From Crocosphaera sp. (GTDB lineage: Bacteria > Cyanobacteriota > Cyanobacteriia > Cyanobacteriales > Microcystaceae): a DNA stretch of 36,076 nt. The stretch spans positions 1 through 36,076 of the forward strand of contig JASJEA010000015.1 of NCBI GenBank assembly GCA_030064935.1, written 5' to 3'. The notes under the pieces are model-generated. The model searched no databases and was not told the origin of the DNA. It saw only the letters and a program-made list of their open reading frames with translations. Position numbers and translations under genes: made by a program. This document shows positions 7,607-18,300 of the stretch, one piece after another (position 1 is the first letter of the stretch; every line of letters begins with the position of its first letter).

Positions 7607-10600
7607 ATGACACAGACTTCTCCTAACCAAAATCCCCACCACCATGAAAACAATGGTTTTGTAGCCGAGGATATCTCTCTAGAAGACGCATCATCCCTAG
7701 AGAATGCCGAAAGTGAAGCCAAGGCATCTTCTGTATTAGCCCTTGAAACGGAAGTAACCCCACCCCCTGAACCCCAACAAGAAACTCCCAGCAAGAATTC
7801 CTCATTGAGACAATGGTGGCAAGATTTAACCCTACGTTCAAAAAGTGTCATTGCTGCAACTATGATCGGAGTTGGTCCAGTGATGGTGGTAGGGGGTTTA
7901 ACCTATGGGATCTCGGATCAAATTTTGTCCCATCAAACCAAACAAATGCAAATATCCCATGCAGTGGGATTAAGCGATCAAGTCTCTAGCTTTATAGTCG
8001 ATCGCTATGGGGATATCCAGGGGTTAGGAAATCTGGAAACCTTTACCAAGGCTGAGTTACGCAACAGTCTTTCTCCTGATGCCAAACAAAAACAATTGGA
8101 TCGCTTCATCGATGTGTATCAGGTCTATGACAGTATCGCAGTCTTTGATTTACAAGGCAACGTCATCGGTCAATCTCAAGGCACTCCTCTAAAAAATCAT
8201 CAAGATCGGAGCTATTTTCAAACCGTCCTCAATACCAAGGCCTCCACTATCACCCAACCCCTCATTTCCACCACAGAAGGCACCTTTAACATCTATTTCG
8301 CCGCACCGGTTTTAGATGATAAGACAGGGGAGATGATTGGGGTGATCCGGGCCAGAATGCCCATTGAACATCTACAAGACGTGGTTAAACAAGGGAGGAC
8401 CCAAGGAGAAGGGGTTTATTTAGTAGCCCAGAATGACGAAGTGTTTCTCGCTCCAAGTGGCATTAAAGTCACCTCCATGAATACCAGTGGCCAAGTCGAT
8501 CCCAGAAGCGAAAATTTTGAGCAGCAAGCAGTAACGGCTTCCTCTCTATTCCCTCCCTACCCCAGCTTAGACAATCAACAACAACCTGGGGCAGTGATGA
8601 CCAGGGATAAATTGGTAACTTTAGCCCCGTTGAGCCGGATGGAAAGGTTGCCTGACCTGGGATGGAATACCATTATCACCTTAGATAAAGCCATCGCCTT
8701 TGCCCCACAACGGAAATTATTATCCGCTATTTTTCTAGGAACCCTGCTCACTGCTGGTTTAGCCGGGGCTGTAGCTATTCTGCTCTCCGAACAGATTACT
8801 GGTCCGATTCGTCGGGTTAGCTCTGCGGTGAAAAAAATTGGGGAAGGAGACTTAAATGTAGAACTAGAGGGGATTGGGGACGATGAATTCGCCATTTTAA
8901 GCCAAAACGTCAACATCATGACCCAAAGACTTCAGAGTTTAATTGAGGAACAAACCCGTTCCACCCAAGAAGCCAATTTATTAGCCGAAATTGCCAGTAG
9001 TGTGATAGCCGATCGTCGGGCCTTAGAACGGATTATTAATCAAACCTTAGAAGGCATTAAAACAGTCCTCAAAGTCGAGCGGGTGGTGATGTATCAATTT
9101 AATTTTGAAGGGGCGGGTTTTATCTCCCATGAAGTCAAAGATGAGCCTTTTCCCAGTGCTTTAGAACTTGGTATTAAAGACCGTTGTATTCCCTCAACCC
9201 TAATCGGAGAATATCGTCAAGGGCGAGTGTTGGCCTATAGTAATGTCCATCAAGCACAACTGCACCCCGAACACTATCAACTGATGGAACAGTTGCACAT
9301 CGATGCCAATTTAGGAGTGCCGATTATTTGTCAAGGGGATGTATTTGGCTTATTGATCGCTCACCATTGCCAAGGCCCCCATCAATGGCAAGACGAAGAA
9401 ATTAACTTTATGCAGCGTGTGGCCGAACAATTAACCGTCACCCTAGAAAGAATCAACTTACAGAAACAACAACGCGGAGATGCCAAACGAGCCCAAATGT
9501 TGCGCGATATTACCGTCAAAATTGCTGCGGCCTTAAATACGCGAGAAGTAATGCAGATAGCCGTTGAACAAATGCGCCGCGCCCTGAAAACAGACCGGAT
9601 TCTCATCTATACCTTCGACGAGGAATGGTTAGGCACCATTGTAGCTGAAGACGTAGCCAAGGGGTATCCTAAAGCCTTAAACGCCGAGATTATGGACCCC
9701 TGTTTTGCCACCAAATTTGTCGATAAATACCTCAACGGAAGAGTGCAAGCCACCCCAGATATTTATAACGCAGGACTTACCGAATGTCATCTTAACGAAC
9801 TCGCTCCTTTTCACGTTCGGGCCAATTTGGTGGCCCCCATTATTCGTAAAGGCAAACTCTTAGGACTTTATATCGCCCATGAATGTTCCGGGCCGAGGAA
9901 CTGGCAACCCTCAGAAATTAGCTTTTTCTCCCAAGTTGGGGCCCAGATAGGCTTTGCCTTAGAAAGAGCCGATCTCCTCGAACAACAACAACGCTCTGAA
10001 CAACAACAAAGAGACGCCAAAGAACGACTACAAAGACGAGCATTAGAATTATTGATGGAAGTTGATCCCGTTTCTCAAGGGGATTTAACCATTCGCGCCA
10101 AAGTAACAGAAGATGAAATTGGAACCATTGCCGATTCCTATAACGCCACCATTGAAAACCTGAGAAAGATTGTTAACCAGGTACAAAATGCCACAGGACA
10201 ACTCTCGGATACCACCAATAAAAACGATCAAGCCATCCGCTCCCTGTCCCAAGAAGCCTTTGAACAAGCACAGGATATTTCCAGCGCCTTAGATAAACTA
10301 CAGGCCATGAACGACTCCATTCGGGCCGTTGCCGCCAACGCAGAATTAGCCGAAGCCACCGTGCAACGGGCAACAGAAACCGTAGAAGAGGGAGAAGATG
10401 CCATGAACCGTACCGTTGACGGAATTATGGCCATTCGACAAACCGTAGCAGAAACCGCCAAGAAAGTGAAACGGTTAGGGGAATCGTCTCAGAAAATTTC
10501 TAAAGTGGTCAACCTGATTAGTAGTTTTGCCGATCAAACCAACTTATTAGCCTTGAATGCTTCCATTGAGGCGGCACACGCCGGGGAAGAAGGAAGAGGC

Positions 10601-11014
10601 TTTGCCGTGGTTGCCGATGAAGTGCGATCGCTTGCCCGTCAGTCGGCCGCAGCCACAGCAGAAATCGAATCCTTAGTGGCCGACATTCAATCAGAAACCA
10701 ACGACGTAGTTGCTGCCATGGAAGCAGGAACCCAACAGGTAGTCACGGGAACCAAATTAGTCGATGAAACCCGTAAGAGTCTCAATCAAATCACCGCAGC
10801 CAGTTTGCAAATTACCGAATTAGTCGAAGCCATTACCCGCTCAGCCATTGAACAGTCTCAAACCAGTCAAACTGTGACCCAAACCATGGCACAAGTGGCC
10901 GCTATTTCTGATAAAACCTCCAGCGAGGCAGCACAAGTGTCGGACTCTTTCCGAGAACTGTTAGAGGTTGCTCAATCCTTACAAGAAAGCGTTAAACAGT
11001 TCAAAGTCCAATAA
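7607..11014 (+). CDS. pixJ1: Membrane MCP photoreceptor with tandem GAF domains (PixJ-like; GAF2 a DXCF cyanobacteriochrome)
   Basis: 1135 residues. After a polar N-terminus comes TM1 (about 79-100), a periplasmic dCache-like sensor (about 105-365, with [18 protein letters not shown]), TM2 (about 371-393), HAMP (about 394-450), GAF1 (about 460-615), GAF2 (about 632-787), a second HAMP-like segment ([22 protein letters not shown]) and a methyl-accepting signalling domain with the hairpin tip [23 protein letters not shown]2 has Cys699 in DPCF and Cys727 in ECH, exactly 28 residues apart, the spacing known for TePixJ (C494/C522), so it should bind a bilin through two cysteines. GAF1 has a Cys527 in DRCI but Glu555 where the main bilin cysteine would be, so it probably binds none. 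Likely role: light sensor that controls PixL. Confidence 0.9.
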   Translation: MTQTSPNQNPHHHENNGFVAEDISLEDASSLENAESEAKASSVLALETEVTPPPEPQQETPSKNSSLRQWWQDLTLRSKSVIAATMIGVGPVMVVGGLTYGISDQILSHQTKQMQISHAVGLSDQVSSFIVDRYGDIQGLGNLETFTKAELRNSLSPDAKQKQLDRFIDVYQVYDSIAVFDLQGNVIGQSQGTPLKNHQDRSYFQTVLNTKASTITQPLISTTEGTFNIYFAAPVLDDKTGEMIGVIRARMPIEHLQDVVKQGRTQGEGVYLVAQNDEVFLAPSGIKVTSMNTSGQVDPRSENFEQQAVTASSLFPPYPSLDNQQQPGAVMTRDKLVTLAPLSRMERLPDLGWNTIITLDKAIAFAPQRKLLSAIFLGTLLTAGLAGAVAILLSEQITGPIRRVSSAVKKIGEGDLNVELEGIGDDEFAILSQNVNIMTQRLQSLIEEQTRSTQEANLLAEIASSVIADRRALERIINQTLEGIKTVLKVERVVMYQFNFEGAGFISHEVKDEPFPSALELGIKDRCIPSTLIGEYRQGRVLAYSNVHQAQLHPEHYQLMEQLHIDANLGVPIICQGDVFGLLIAHHCQGPHQWQDEEINFMQRVAEQLTVTLERINLQKQQRGDAKRAQMLRDITVKIAAALNTREVMQIAVEQMRRALKTDRILIYTFDEEWLGTIVAEDVAKGYPKALNAEIMDPCFATKFVDKYLNGRVQATPDIYNAGLTECHLNELAPFHVRANLVAPIIRKGKLLGLYIAHECSGPRNWQPSEISFFSQVGAQIGFALERADLLEQQQRSEQQQRDAKERLQRRALELLMEVDPVSQGDLTIRAKVTEDEIGTIADSYNATIENLRKIVNQVQNATGQLSDTTNKNDQAIRSLSQEAFEQAQDISSALDKLQAMNDSIRAVAANAELAEATVQRATETVEEGEDAMNRTVDGIMAIRQTVAETAKKVKRLGESSQKISKVVNLISSFADQTNLLALNASIEAAHAGEEGRGFAVVADEVRSLARQSAAATAEIESLVADIQSETNDVVAAMEAGTQQVVTGTKLVDETRKSLNQITAASLQITELVEAITRSAIEQSQTSQTVTQTMAQVAAISDKTSSEAAQVSDSFRELLEVAQSLQESVKQFKVQ

Positions 11015-11063
11015 AACCCCTCGTTTTTTAAACGTCTGAAGCCCATAACCCGAGACCAAAACA

Positions 11064-11681
11064 ATGATACACCGATTGAAACGATTAAACCTACCCCTAC
11101 GCATTATCGCCCTGATAATTTTAGCCCTCACCAGTTGGTTTGTAGTGGTTTCCTGTGGCACCCTTGACGCACAACAAATGGGAGCCAAATTGCCCCCTGA
11201 TGTGGTTTCTGACTATGTTTATCGCATTATCAAATCAGAACGCACCGTTTACGGTAAATATGTGGTACAACGACTCAAAGATGAAAACGTAGTCAGGGCT
11301 TCAGAACATTGGCAACAGGATAAAGCCTTGCCCCTACCAGCACAAATGTTTCGCATGAGTGCAGAGTTAGCCTCAGAAAATAGCCCTTTTAGCTATGGTG
11401 CCATTTCTCCCTGGAGTCTCAATAAAAATAATATTCCCAACACCGACTTTGAGAAAAAAGCCATAGAGTCGATCTTAACCACAGGCCTTCCCTATAAGGA
11501 TTATCAAGTCAAAGACGGGAAAAAATACTATTCGGCCCTTTATCCAGATAAGGCGGTGTCCGCTGCTTGCATCGACTGTCATAATCAACATCCCTTGCAT
11601 AAACAACGCTATCCCAACAAGATTTTTAAGGTAGGAGATGTGATGGGAGGCATTTTAATTAATTTACCCTTAGATCCCTAG
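11064..11681 (+). CDS. DUF3365 (Tll0287-like) c-type heme sensor lipoprotein inside the phototaxis cluster
   Basis: 205 residues. The N-terminus has basic residues, a hydrophobic stretch and a lipobox-like VVSC (Cys31), suggesting a lipoprotein exported across the inner membrane. The body resembles DUF3365/Tll0287-like domains (SERTVYGKYVVQRL, AQMFRMSAELASENSPFSYGAISPWSLN, the last given in parts: AQMFRMSAELA and ISPWSLNKNN), and a single heme-attachment motif CIDCH lies at residues 169-173 close to the C-terminus. Tll0287 from Thermosynechococcus is a c-type heme protein suspected of redox or gas sensing. Its distal cysteine ligand is not obvious here: the only other cysteine is the lipobox one. 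It sits 49 bases after pixJ1 and 63 before pixJ2 on the same strand, so it is probably co-transcribed and may signal through the periplasmic part of one receptor (inference). Confidence 0.82.
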   Translation: MIHRLKRLNLPLRIIALIILALTSWFVVVSCGTLDAQQMGAKLPPDVVSDYVYRIIKSERTVYGKYVVQRLKDENVVRASEHWQQDKALPLPAQMFRMSAELASENSPFSYGAISPWSLNKNNIPNTDFEKKAIESILTTGLPYKDYQVKDGKKYYSALYPDKAVSAACIDCHNQHPLHKQRYPNKIFKVGDVMGGILINLPLDP

Positions 11682-11712
11682 ATAGGAAGTCACAAGTTTT
11701 GATCGATAATCC

Positions 11713-11738
11713 TGTTAATTTTTAATCCTTAATTCTTA
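11713..11738 (+). repeat. Short heptamer-like repeat before pixJ2
   Basis: Degenerate 7-base units (TTAATCC, TTAATTC, TTAATCC) fill the gap just before the pixJ2 ATG. It is the first of three heptamer-type intergenic tracts in this cluster (the others are at 15163 and about 18780). Confidence 0.5.
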
Positions 11739-11744
11739 ATCCTC

Positions 11745-14700
11745 ATGCAAACTCCTATTAAACCCACTGCTAACCATTCTAGCGAGTTGGTTACGGTCGC
11801 TCCTAACCCGTCATCAGAAACCCTCTCCCCTTCCCCATCTCCGGAAACCATTGCTCCTTCTAACCAATCAACCTCGGCAGTTGCCACCCTGATGCAGTCT
11901 TTTTATAACCTGCCCATCAGTCGTAAAACCCAGATGATTACGGCCTTAATTTTCTTGGCCTTAGGGGGATTGGTTGGCTTAGGTTCAACCTCTTTGGTGG
12001 GAAGTTTACGCTCTCATTTACTCTATCAAACCAAATCTCAATTAGCCGTTACAGAACTCAATTATAATAGCGATTTAGAAGAAATGGGCTTAGGGTTTGC
12101 CTCCCAAGCCGAAAACCCCACCATTATTGAAGCCACTAAAACCCTGATTCAAGGACAACCCTTATCCCCCGAACTCCGTGAGCAAGTTCAATTCATCTTA
12201 AGCAATGAACAAAAAATTCGCAATTTAGAATATGCGACTTTGGTGGGTGAAGATTTACGCATTATTGCCAGTGCCAACGGTCAACGGGAGGGAGAAGTGT
12301 TTAACCCTAATGGGTTAGTAACTCAGGCCGTGGAGCAAAAAAAACAAATTCGCAGTAGTGAATCGGTCAGTTGGGAAGAATTGCTGCAAGAAAAAGCCCC
12401 TTTACCCCCAGGATTAACCAGCCAAGATGCCTTGATTCGCTATACTGTCACCCCTGTTAAATTACCTGGAAGCCAAAAGGTAATGGGAACGTTGATTTCT
12501 GGGGATATTGTCGATGGTAATTCAGACATTGTGCAAAAAACCGTTGATGCCTTTCAAGGGGTGGGTTATAGTGCGGTTTATCTTTATCATCAAGAGGATC
12601 AAGACTTTACCCTCGCCACAGCTTTTGAAAAGACAGAACTCCGACAGGCCGAATTTAATATCCCTCTTCCTGATACCTCGATTTTAAAAAAAGCGGTAGC
12701 CGCTCAAGGAAGGCCAGTGGCTCAACGAGGAAATTTAGGCAATCATTCTTATACCCTAGCCGCTAAGGCGATCCCTAACTACAAGGGAGAAGCGATCGCT
12801 GTTTTTGTCTATGGTGATCCAGAACTGGGATTAAATGTAATTCTCAAACAAAGTTTAATGCTGCAACTGGGGTTATCGGTGGCTGTTTTAGGGGTAGTGG
12901 TTATGGTAGCGGCCGCTATTGCTTCAGCCATTACCCAACCCATCAAAAAATTACAGCACATAACCCAAAAGTTTGCCAGTGGTAACTATAGTGCTAGAGT
13001 CAATCATCTTTCCAATGATGAAGTGGGGGAGTTGGGACAACACTTTAATGAGATGGCCGCTAATATTGCGGCCCATGAACAGGGGTTACGACAAAAAACC
13101 CAGATGTTTCGCTTTTTAGCCGAACTCTCTCCCCCTTTAACCCTAGAGCGGTCCACCTTAGATAGTTGGTTTTCTGAGGCATTACAAGGGGCAAGGGAGT
13201 TAATTGATCTCGATCGCCTTTTGATTTACCGTCTCGCTGAAGATCATCAAGGGGCAGTCATTTATGAAACCCTCTCCCCTGATTCCTCACCCCTAAAAGA
13301 GCAACAGCAGAACTCAGCCATTATTCCTGCGGCCTTATTACAACAATTACAAAGAACCCGTGGAGATGATCCTTGGTCTTTAGAACAAGTATTAGCCATC
13401 CTCTCTGAAGATGCTCCATACCGAGAGATTTTAGAGGAGTTTCAAGTTATAGACCAGTTAATTATTCCTATTTTTAATCAAAAGCAACTCTATGGTTTTT
13501 TGGTGGCCCATCAATGTCAGAAAAGCCAAGTTTGGCAAGAAACCGAAATTAATTTTCTCCAACAATTGGTTACGCAACTACAAGTAACCCTCGATCGCAT
13601 TACCATTACGGAGATGGAAGCTCTAGAATCGTCTTTAGCAGCCCATCTCAAAGAAATTACCATCGATATTGCCCAAGAATTCAATGCGGAGAATCTCTTT
13701 GATTTAGTGGTTCAAAGCAGTCGTAGAGCGTTAAATACCGATCGGGTTATTGTTTACACTTTTGATGAGAATTGGCAAGGAACCATTATTGCTGAATCGG
13801 TGGATACTCGTTATACTCAAGCCCTCGGTAAACAAATCACTGATCCTTGTTTTGCTAAGTCTTTTGTCAAAAAATATCGTCAAGGCCGAGTTAAGGCTAT
13901 CTCCAATATTCATCAAGCCGATTTAAACAATTGTTACCGACAACAGTTGGAAAGTCTAGACATTCAGGCGAATTTAGTGGTTCCCATTGTAGTAGCAGGG
14001 GAGTTATTGGGCTTACTCATTGCCCATCATTGTCAAAATCCCCGCCTTTGGCAACAGCCCGAAATTGACTTCTTAACCCAAGTCGCCCTACAAGTTGGGG
14101 TTGCCTTGGAACGGGCTAATTTACTCGATGAGCAAACCCTGGCCTCTGAAAAACAACGGGCGGCCAAAGAAGCTCTGCAACAGAGGGCACTGGAACTCTT
14201 GATGGAAGTCGAACCCATCAGTCGTGGTGATCTCACCGCCCACGCCCAAGTCACTGAAGATGAAATTGGCACCATTGCTGATTCTTATAACGCAACAGTG
14301 GATAACTTACGTCGTTTGGTGCTCAATGTCGAAGGTGCAGCACAACGATTTTCCCAAACCACCGACAGTAATCAACATTTAATCGAAACCTTAACAGGAG
14401 AAGCCCTCAAACAGGTTGAACAAATTACTGTCGTTGGCGATCGCTTATCGGCCATCAGTGACTCGATTCACTTGGTAGAGGAAAATGCGCAACAAACCCT
14501 AAGTGCTTTTGAGGAGACTTCGGAGCGGGTGGTAGCAGGAGAAAAGGCCATGACTCAAACCGTAGAAGGGATGATCGCCATTAAAGAGACGGTCTCAGAA
14601 ACCACCAAAAAAATAGATCATTTAGGGGAGTCTTCTCAAAAGATTTCTAAAGTGGTGGCTTTAATTGGCCGCTTTGCTGCACAAACTCACTTATTAGCAC

Positions 14701-15161
14701 TCAAAGCCTCTATTGAAGCTGCCCGTGCTGGAGAAGGGGGAAGGGGGTTTGCGGTGATCGCCAACGAAGTGCGAACCCTAGCCACCAGTTCAGCAGAAGC
14801 TACGGCAGAAATTGAAACCCTGGTCAACAGTATTCAAGCAGAAACCAAAGAAGTTACCCAAACCATGGAAAGGGGAACCCAACAGGTCCTAGAGGGAACG
14901 GAATTAGTTGAACAAACCCGCGATAGTCTCACTCAGATTACGGCTGCTTCTCAACACATTAATGAATTAGTGAAGCTCATTGCCGAAGCGGCTCAAGATC
15001 AATCTCTCACCTCTAAGTCGATGAATGGAGCAATGAGTCAAGTCTCTTCTATTGCTCAAAATACTGCCATTTCCGCAACCCATCTGGCCGACTCTTTCCA
15101 AGAAGCACTTACTGTTGCGCAACAGTTAAAAACGAATGTTGAACAGTTCAAAGTTCATTAA
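11745..15161 (+). CDS. pixJ2: Second membrane MCP photoreceptor with tandem GAF domains (PixJ2-like)
   Basis: 1138 residues, same architecture as pixJ1: proline/serine-rich N-terminus, TM1 (about 63-85), periplasmic sensor (about 90-365), TM2 (about 372-397), HAMP (398-450), GAF1 (about 455-618), GAF2 (about 630-790), second HAMP-like segment and methyl-accepting domain (QTHLLALKASIEAARAGEGG). GAF1 has no candidate bilin cysteine. GAF2 has Cys702 in DPCF and Cys730, again 28 residues apart, but Cys730 is followed by Tyr731 instead of the usual His. It may therefore bind a bilin with changed spectral properties. The periplasmic region differs strongly from that of pixJ1, so the two receptors likely sense different external signals. 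The gene starts 63 bases after the heme protein gene. Confidence 0.88.
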   Translation: MQTPIKPTANHSSELVTVAPNPSSETLSPSPSPETIAPSNQSTSAVATLMQSFYNLPISRKTQMITALIFLALGGLVGLGSTSLVGSLRSHLLYQTKSQLAVTELNYNSDLEEMGLGFASQAENPTIIEATKTLIQGQPLSPELREQVQFILSNEQKIRNLEYATLVGEDLRIIASANGQREGEVFNPNGLVTQAVEQKKQIRSSESVSWEELLQEKAPLPPGLTSQDALIRYTVTPVKLPGSQKVMGTLISGDIVDGNSDIVQKTVDAFQGVGYSAVYLYHQEDQDFTLATAFEKTELRQAEFNIPLPDTSILKKAVAAQGRPVAQRGNLGNHSYTLAAKAIPNYKGEAIAVFVYGDPELGLNVILKQSLMLQLGLSVAVLGVVVMVAAAIASAITQPIKKLQHITQKFASGNYSARVNHLSNDEVGELGQHFNEMAANIAAHEQGLRQKTQMFRFLAELSPPLTLERSTLDSWFSEALQGARELIDLDRLLIYRLAEDHQGAVIYETLSPDSSPLKEQQQNSAIIPAALLQQLQRTRGDDPWSLEQVLAILSEDAPYREILEEFQVIDQLIIPIFNQKQLYGFLVAHQCQKSQVWQETEINFLQQLVTQLQVTLDRITITEMEALESSLAAHLKEITIDIAQEFNAENLFDLVVQSSRRALNTDRVIVYTFDENWQGTIIAESVDTRYTQALGKQITDPCFAKSFVKKYRQGRVKAISNIHQADLNNCYRQQLESLDIQANLVVPIVVAGELLGLLIAHHCQNPRLWQQPEIDFLTQVALQVGVALERANLLDEQTLASEKQRAAKEALQQRALELLMEVEPISRGDLTAHAQVTEDEIGTIADSYNATVDNLRRLVLNVEGAAQRFSQTTDSNQHLIETLTGEALKQVEQITVVGDRLSAISDSIHLVEENAQQTLSAFEETSERVVAGEKAMTQTVEGMIAIKETVSETTKKIDHLGESSQKISKVVALIGRFAAQTHLLALKASIEAARAGEGGRGFAVIANEVRTLATSSAEATAEIETLVNSIQAETKEVTQTMERGTQQVLEGTELVEQTRDSLTQITAASQHINELVKLIAEAAQDQSLTSKSMNGAMSQVSSIAQNTAISATHLADSFQEALTVAQQLKTNVEQFKVH

Positions 15162-15162
15162 A

Positions 15163-15350
15163 CATTCTCCATTCCCCATTCCCCATTCTCCATTCCCCAT
15201 TCTCCATCCCCCATTCTCCATCCCCCATTCTCCATTCTCCATTCTCCATTCTCCATCCCCCATTCTCCATTCTCCATTCCCCATTCCCCATTCTCCATTC
15301 CCCATTCTCCATCCCCCATTCTCCATTCTCCATTCTCCATCCCCCATTCC
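15163..15350 (+). repeat. Heptanucleotide tandem array (26 units of CATTCTC / CATTCCC / CATCCCC)
   Basis: Twenty-six consecutive 7-base units run without a gap from 15163 to 15344, then a partial CATTCC to 15350. Only three unit types occur. The array starts one base after the pixJ2 stop and ends 25 bases before the pixL start, filling almost the whole gap. Short tandem heptamers are known from many cyanobacterial genomes. No protein-like content is seen, and both strands stay open through it only because of its composition. Confidence 0.95.
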
Positions 15351-15375
15351 TGCCCCCTTGACTCCCCAAAGAACC

Positions 15376-18300
15376 ATGATGAACCCTGAGATCCGCGACC
15401 AAGCCTATCAATTCTTTATCGAAGAAGCCCCAGAACTGCTACAGATAATCGAAACTGGCTTATTAAGTCTCAAAGAAGAAAGAGATAAGGCCACGGTTCA
15501 TGAAATCATGCGGGCTGCCCATTCCCTTAAAGGTGGTGCGGCCAGTGTGGAACTCAATACCATCAAAATTCTTGCCCATCGTCTCGAAGACATTTTTAAG
15601 GCACTCTATGATGAAACGGTCATTATTGATAATCAACTAGAAACCTTGTTGTTAGAAGCTTATGACCTACTGCGTAATCCCCTTCAAGAACAGATAGAGA
15701 TGGGGGAATTTGATGAGGAGGGGGCCCTTGAGGTGGCTATGCCTATTTTTGAAGCTATCGAAGCCTTGTTGGGGGATAGTATGGCCCAAGGAGACCAATA
15801 TATTCCCTCTTCGGCAGATTTGGGGATTGATATTGTTGCTTCTCTGTTCGAGGTGGATGTTGCTCAGGGTTTAGAGGCCATTGAAGCGGCCATTGCTTCT
15901 GGGGATAAGCAACAGACAACAGCAGTTTTAAGCACCCAAGGGGAAGTTTTTGCTGGATTTGCTGAATTATTGGGTTTGCCAGGATTTGGGGAAATTGTGG
16001 CTCAAACAATAGAGGGGTTGAAGCAGTGTCCCCATCAAGTCTTAACCATTGCGGAGGTGGCCTTAAAGGACTTGAAACAGAGTCATCATTTGGTTTTGGT
16101 AGAAGGCGATCGCTCCTCAGGAGGTCAACCGTCTCCAGAATTATTAAGTTTGGCTTCAGGTCAGTGGACAACAGAAGCCTCTCAATTGGAAGAGGAGGCT
16201 TCTACCTCGGTGATGCAAGAAGTATCTCGTCTTTCTTTAGATGATCTTTTCCAAGATGAGGAGGAACAAGAGGCATTATCAGAGCCATCTTCTTTTCAAG
16301 CCATCGATCCTTGCAAAATAGTTGATCCTCAAGAGACTATCATTAATTTTAGCGATGTCCCTCCCCTAGATGATATTTTCGGAGCCAGTTTAGAGGAAAC
16401 CCAAGAACCTGACTTTAGCGGGGTTCCAGCTTTGGATGATGTCTTTGGGGAAGCCTTGTCGGAGGAATCTCTAGAAAATCAGGAGTTTCCTTTTGCCGCT
16501 TCTTTAGATGATTTATTTGGCAGTGTTGAAACACCCGAAGAAGAGGCTTTGCCAGTTGAAATTGATGCCACAAAAATCCAAGAGAATCTCGATACATTGG
16601 TTGGCTCAGTCGAAGCAATGTTTGAGGAGTTGCCCATTGTTGAGGAAGATGAAAGCTCGATGGTTTCTTCTGAAAAACCATCAAGGAAAACGGTTAAACA
16701 GTCTTTCCGTGGTACTTCTTCCAAGAGGCTTACTCGTTCTTCTATAAAGAATAGTAATCACCAAAAGCTTCAAGAAAAAGATACTTTATCAACCAAGAAA
16801 AACACTGCACCTCTCTCCGTCAGGGTTGATTTTAATCGACTGGAAAGAATGAATAATTTGGTGGGGGAATTAGTCATTAACCGCAATAGTTTATCTTTAC
16901 AAAATGACCAATTACAAAACAAAGTCAAAGACTTATTAGCTCGTTTTTCTAACTTCCAAAAAATCACAGGTACTCTCAAACAATTGTCGGATAAAATGGT
17001 AGTTGCTCCCGAAAGATATGGGGCAATTCAATTTTCAAAACCGAATTACAACCCAGAAAAAATCAGCGAAAATAGTTTAAATTCTGCTAGTAACTTCGAT
17101 TCTTTGGAAATGGATTCCTATGGGATGGTTTACTCTATTGTACAGAGTTTATTAGAAGAGATGATGCAATTAGAAGAATCAGTCGATGATATTGTTCTCT
17201 TTGCACGTTCCTCTAACCAAACCCTAGAAGAACAACGACAAATGCTCACCAATCTTCGAGATGAATTAATGTGGGCCAGAATGTTACCCTTAGGAGAAGT
17301 TTTAAATCGCTTTCCTAGGGTACTCAGAGATTTATCTAATAAGTATCACAAACAGGTCAAATTAAAACTAACGGGAACAGCAGTTTTAGTTGACAAAGCT
17401 GCCTTAGAAAAATTATATGATCCCCTACAACATCTCTTAAGAAACGGTTTCGATCATGGCATTGAACCCCCAGAGATTCGTCGCAAGTTAGGAAAACCAG
17501 AACAGGGTCAAATTGAAATTCGGGCCTATCACCAAGGGAACCAAACCCTGATTGAAATGCACGATGATGGAGCGGGCTTGAATTTGGAGAAAATTGCTAA
17601 AAAAGCGGTTGAAGGGGGGTTAGTGACCCCAGAGCAGGTGGCTGTGATGAGCAAACAGGCCCTAGAGGATCTCATTTTTGAGCCTGGTTTTTCCACTGCG
17701 GCTCAGGTGAGTGAAATCTCAGGCCGTGGCGTGGGTTTGGATGTGGTTCGAGAACAAATCAGTGCCCTAAAAGGAACTGTTTCGGTGACTTCTCTTGCTG
17801 GCCAAGGCACTACCTTCACCCTAAGCTTACCTTTAACCTTGACCATTGCCAAACTGTTAGTCTGCCTGGTTCAACCGGAAAACTATCATCAAGCTTCAGC
17901 CATTGCTATGCCTTCTGATAGTATCGAAGAAATTATTATGCCAGAACCCCAACAGATTAAATTTTCAGGGGAACAAAGGTTCTTAGCTTGGGAAAGAAAA
18001 ATTATTCCCATCTATCCTGTACAAAATCTTCTCGATTATCGCAGTCCTTTTCCAGAAGGGTTAGGCTCTCAAGCCTTTCATGGCATTGCTACTCCGGATA
18101 ACTGGGGTTCCCCTTTGCTGATCCTACGACGGGGAGAACAATTATATGCTCTGGAAGTGAGTCGTTTGGTTACAGAACAAGAATTAGTAATCAAACCCTT
18201 CGGAAAGGCTATGGCGGCTCCTGCTTATACCTATGGTTGCACCATTTTAGGAGATGGAACGTTAATCCCTGTGGTCAATGGAACAACATTAATTGAAGAA

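Noticed and set aside
7579-7851. Reverse-strand frames opposite pixJ1 and other large genes
   Set aside because: They are shadows of long, clearly coding plus-strand genes with no RBS and no plausible protein character.
15163-15350. CRISPR-like array
   Set aside because: Units are 7 bases with no unique spacers, so it is a microsatellite.
15136-15375. Longer N-terminus of PixL starting inside pixJ2
   Set aside because: The extra 80 residues translate the heptamer array (SPFPIPHSP-type). MMNPEIRDQAYQFF at 15376 is the usual start of the HPt domain.
15126-15411. Several overlapping reverse-strand frames of GEWRMENG-type residues
   Set aside because: They are translations of the heptamer array, which is open in many frames because of its composition. 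No RBS or protein-like sequence.
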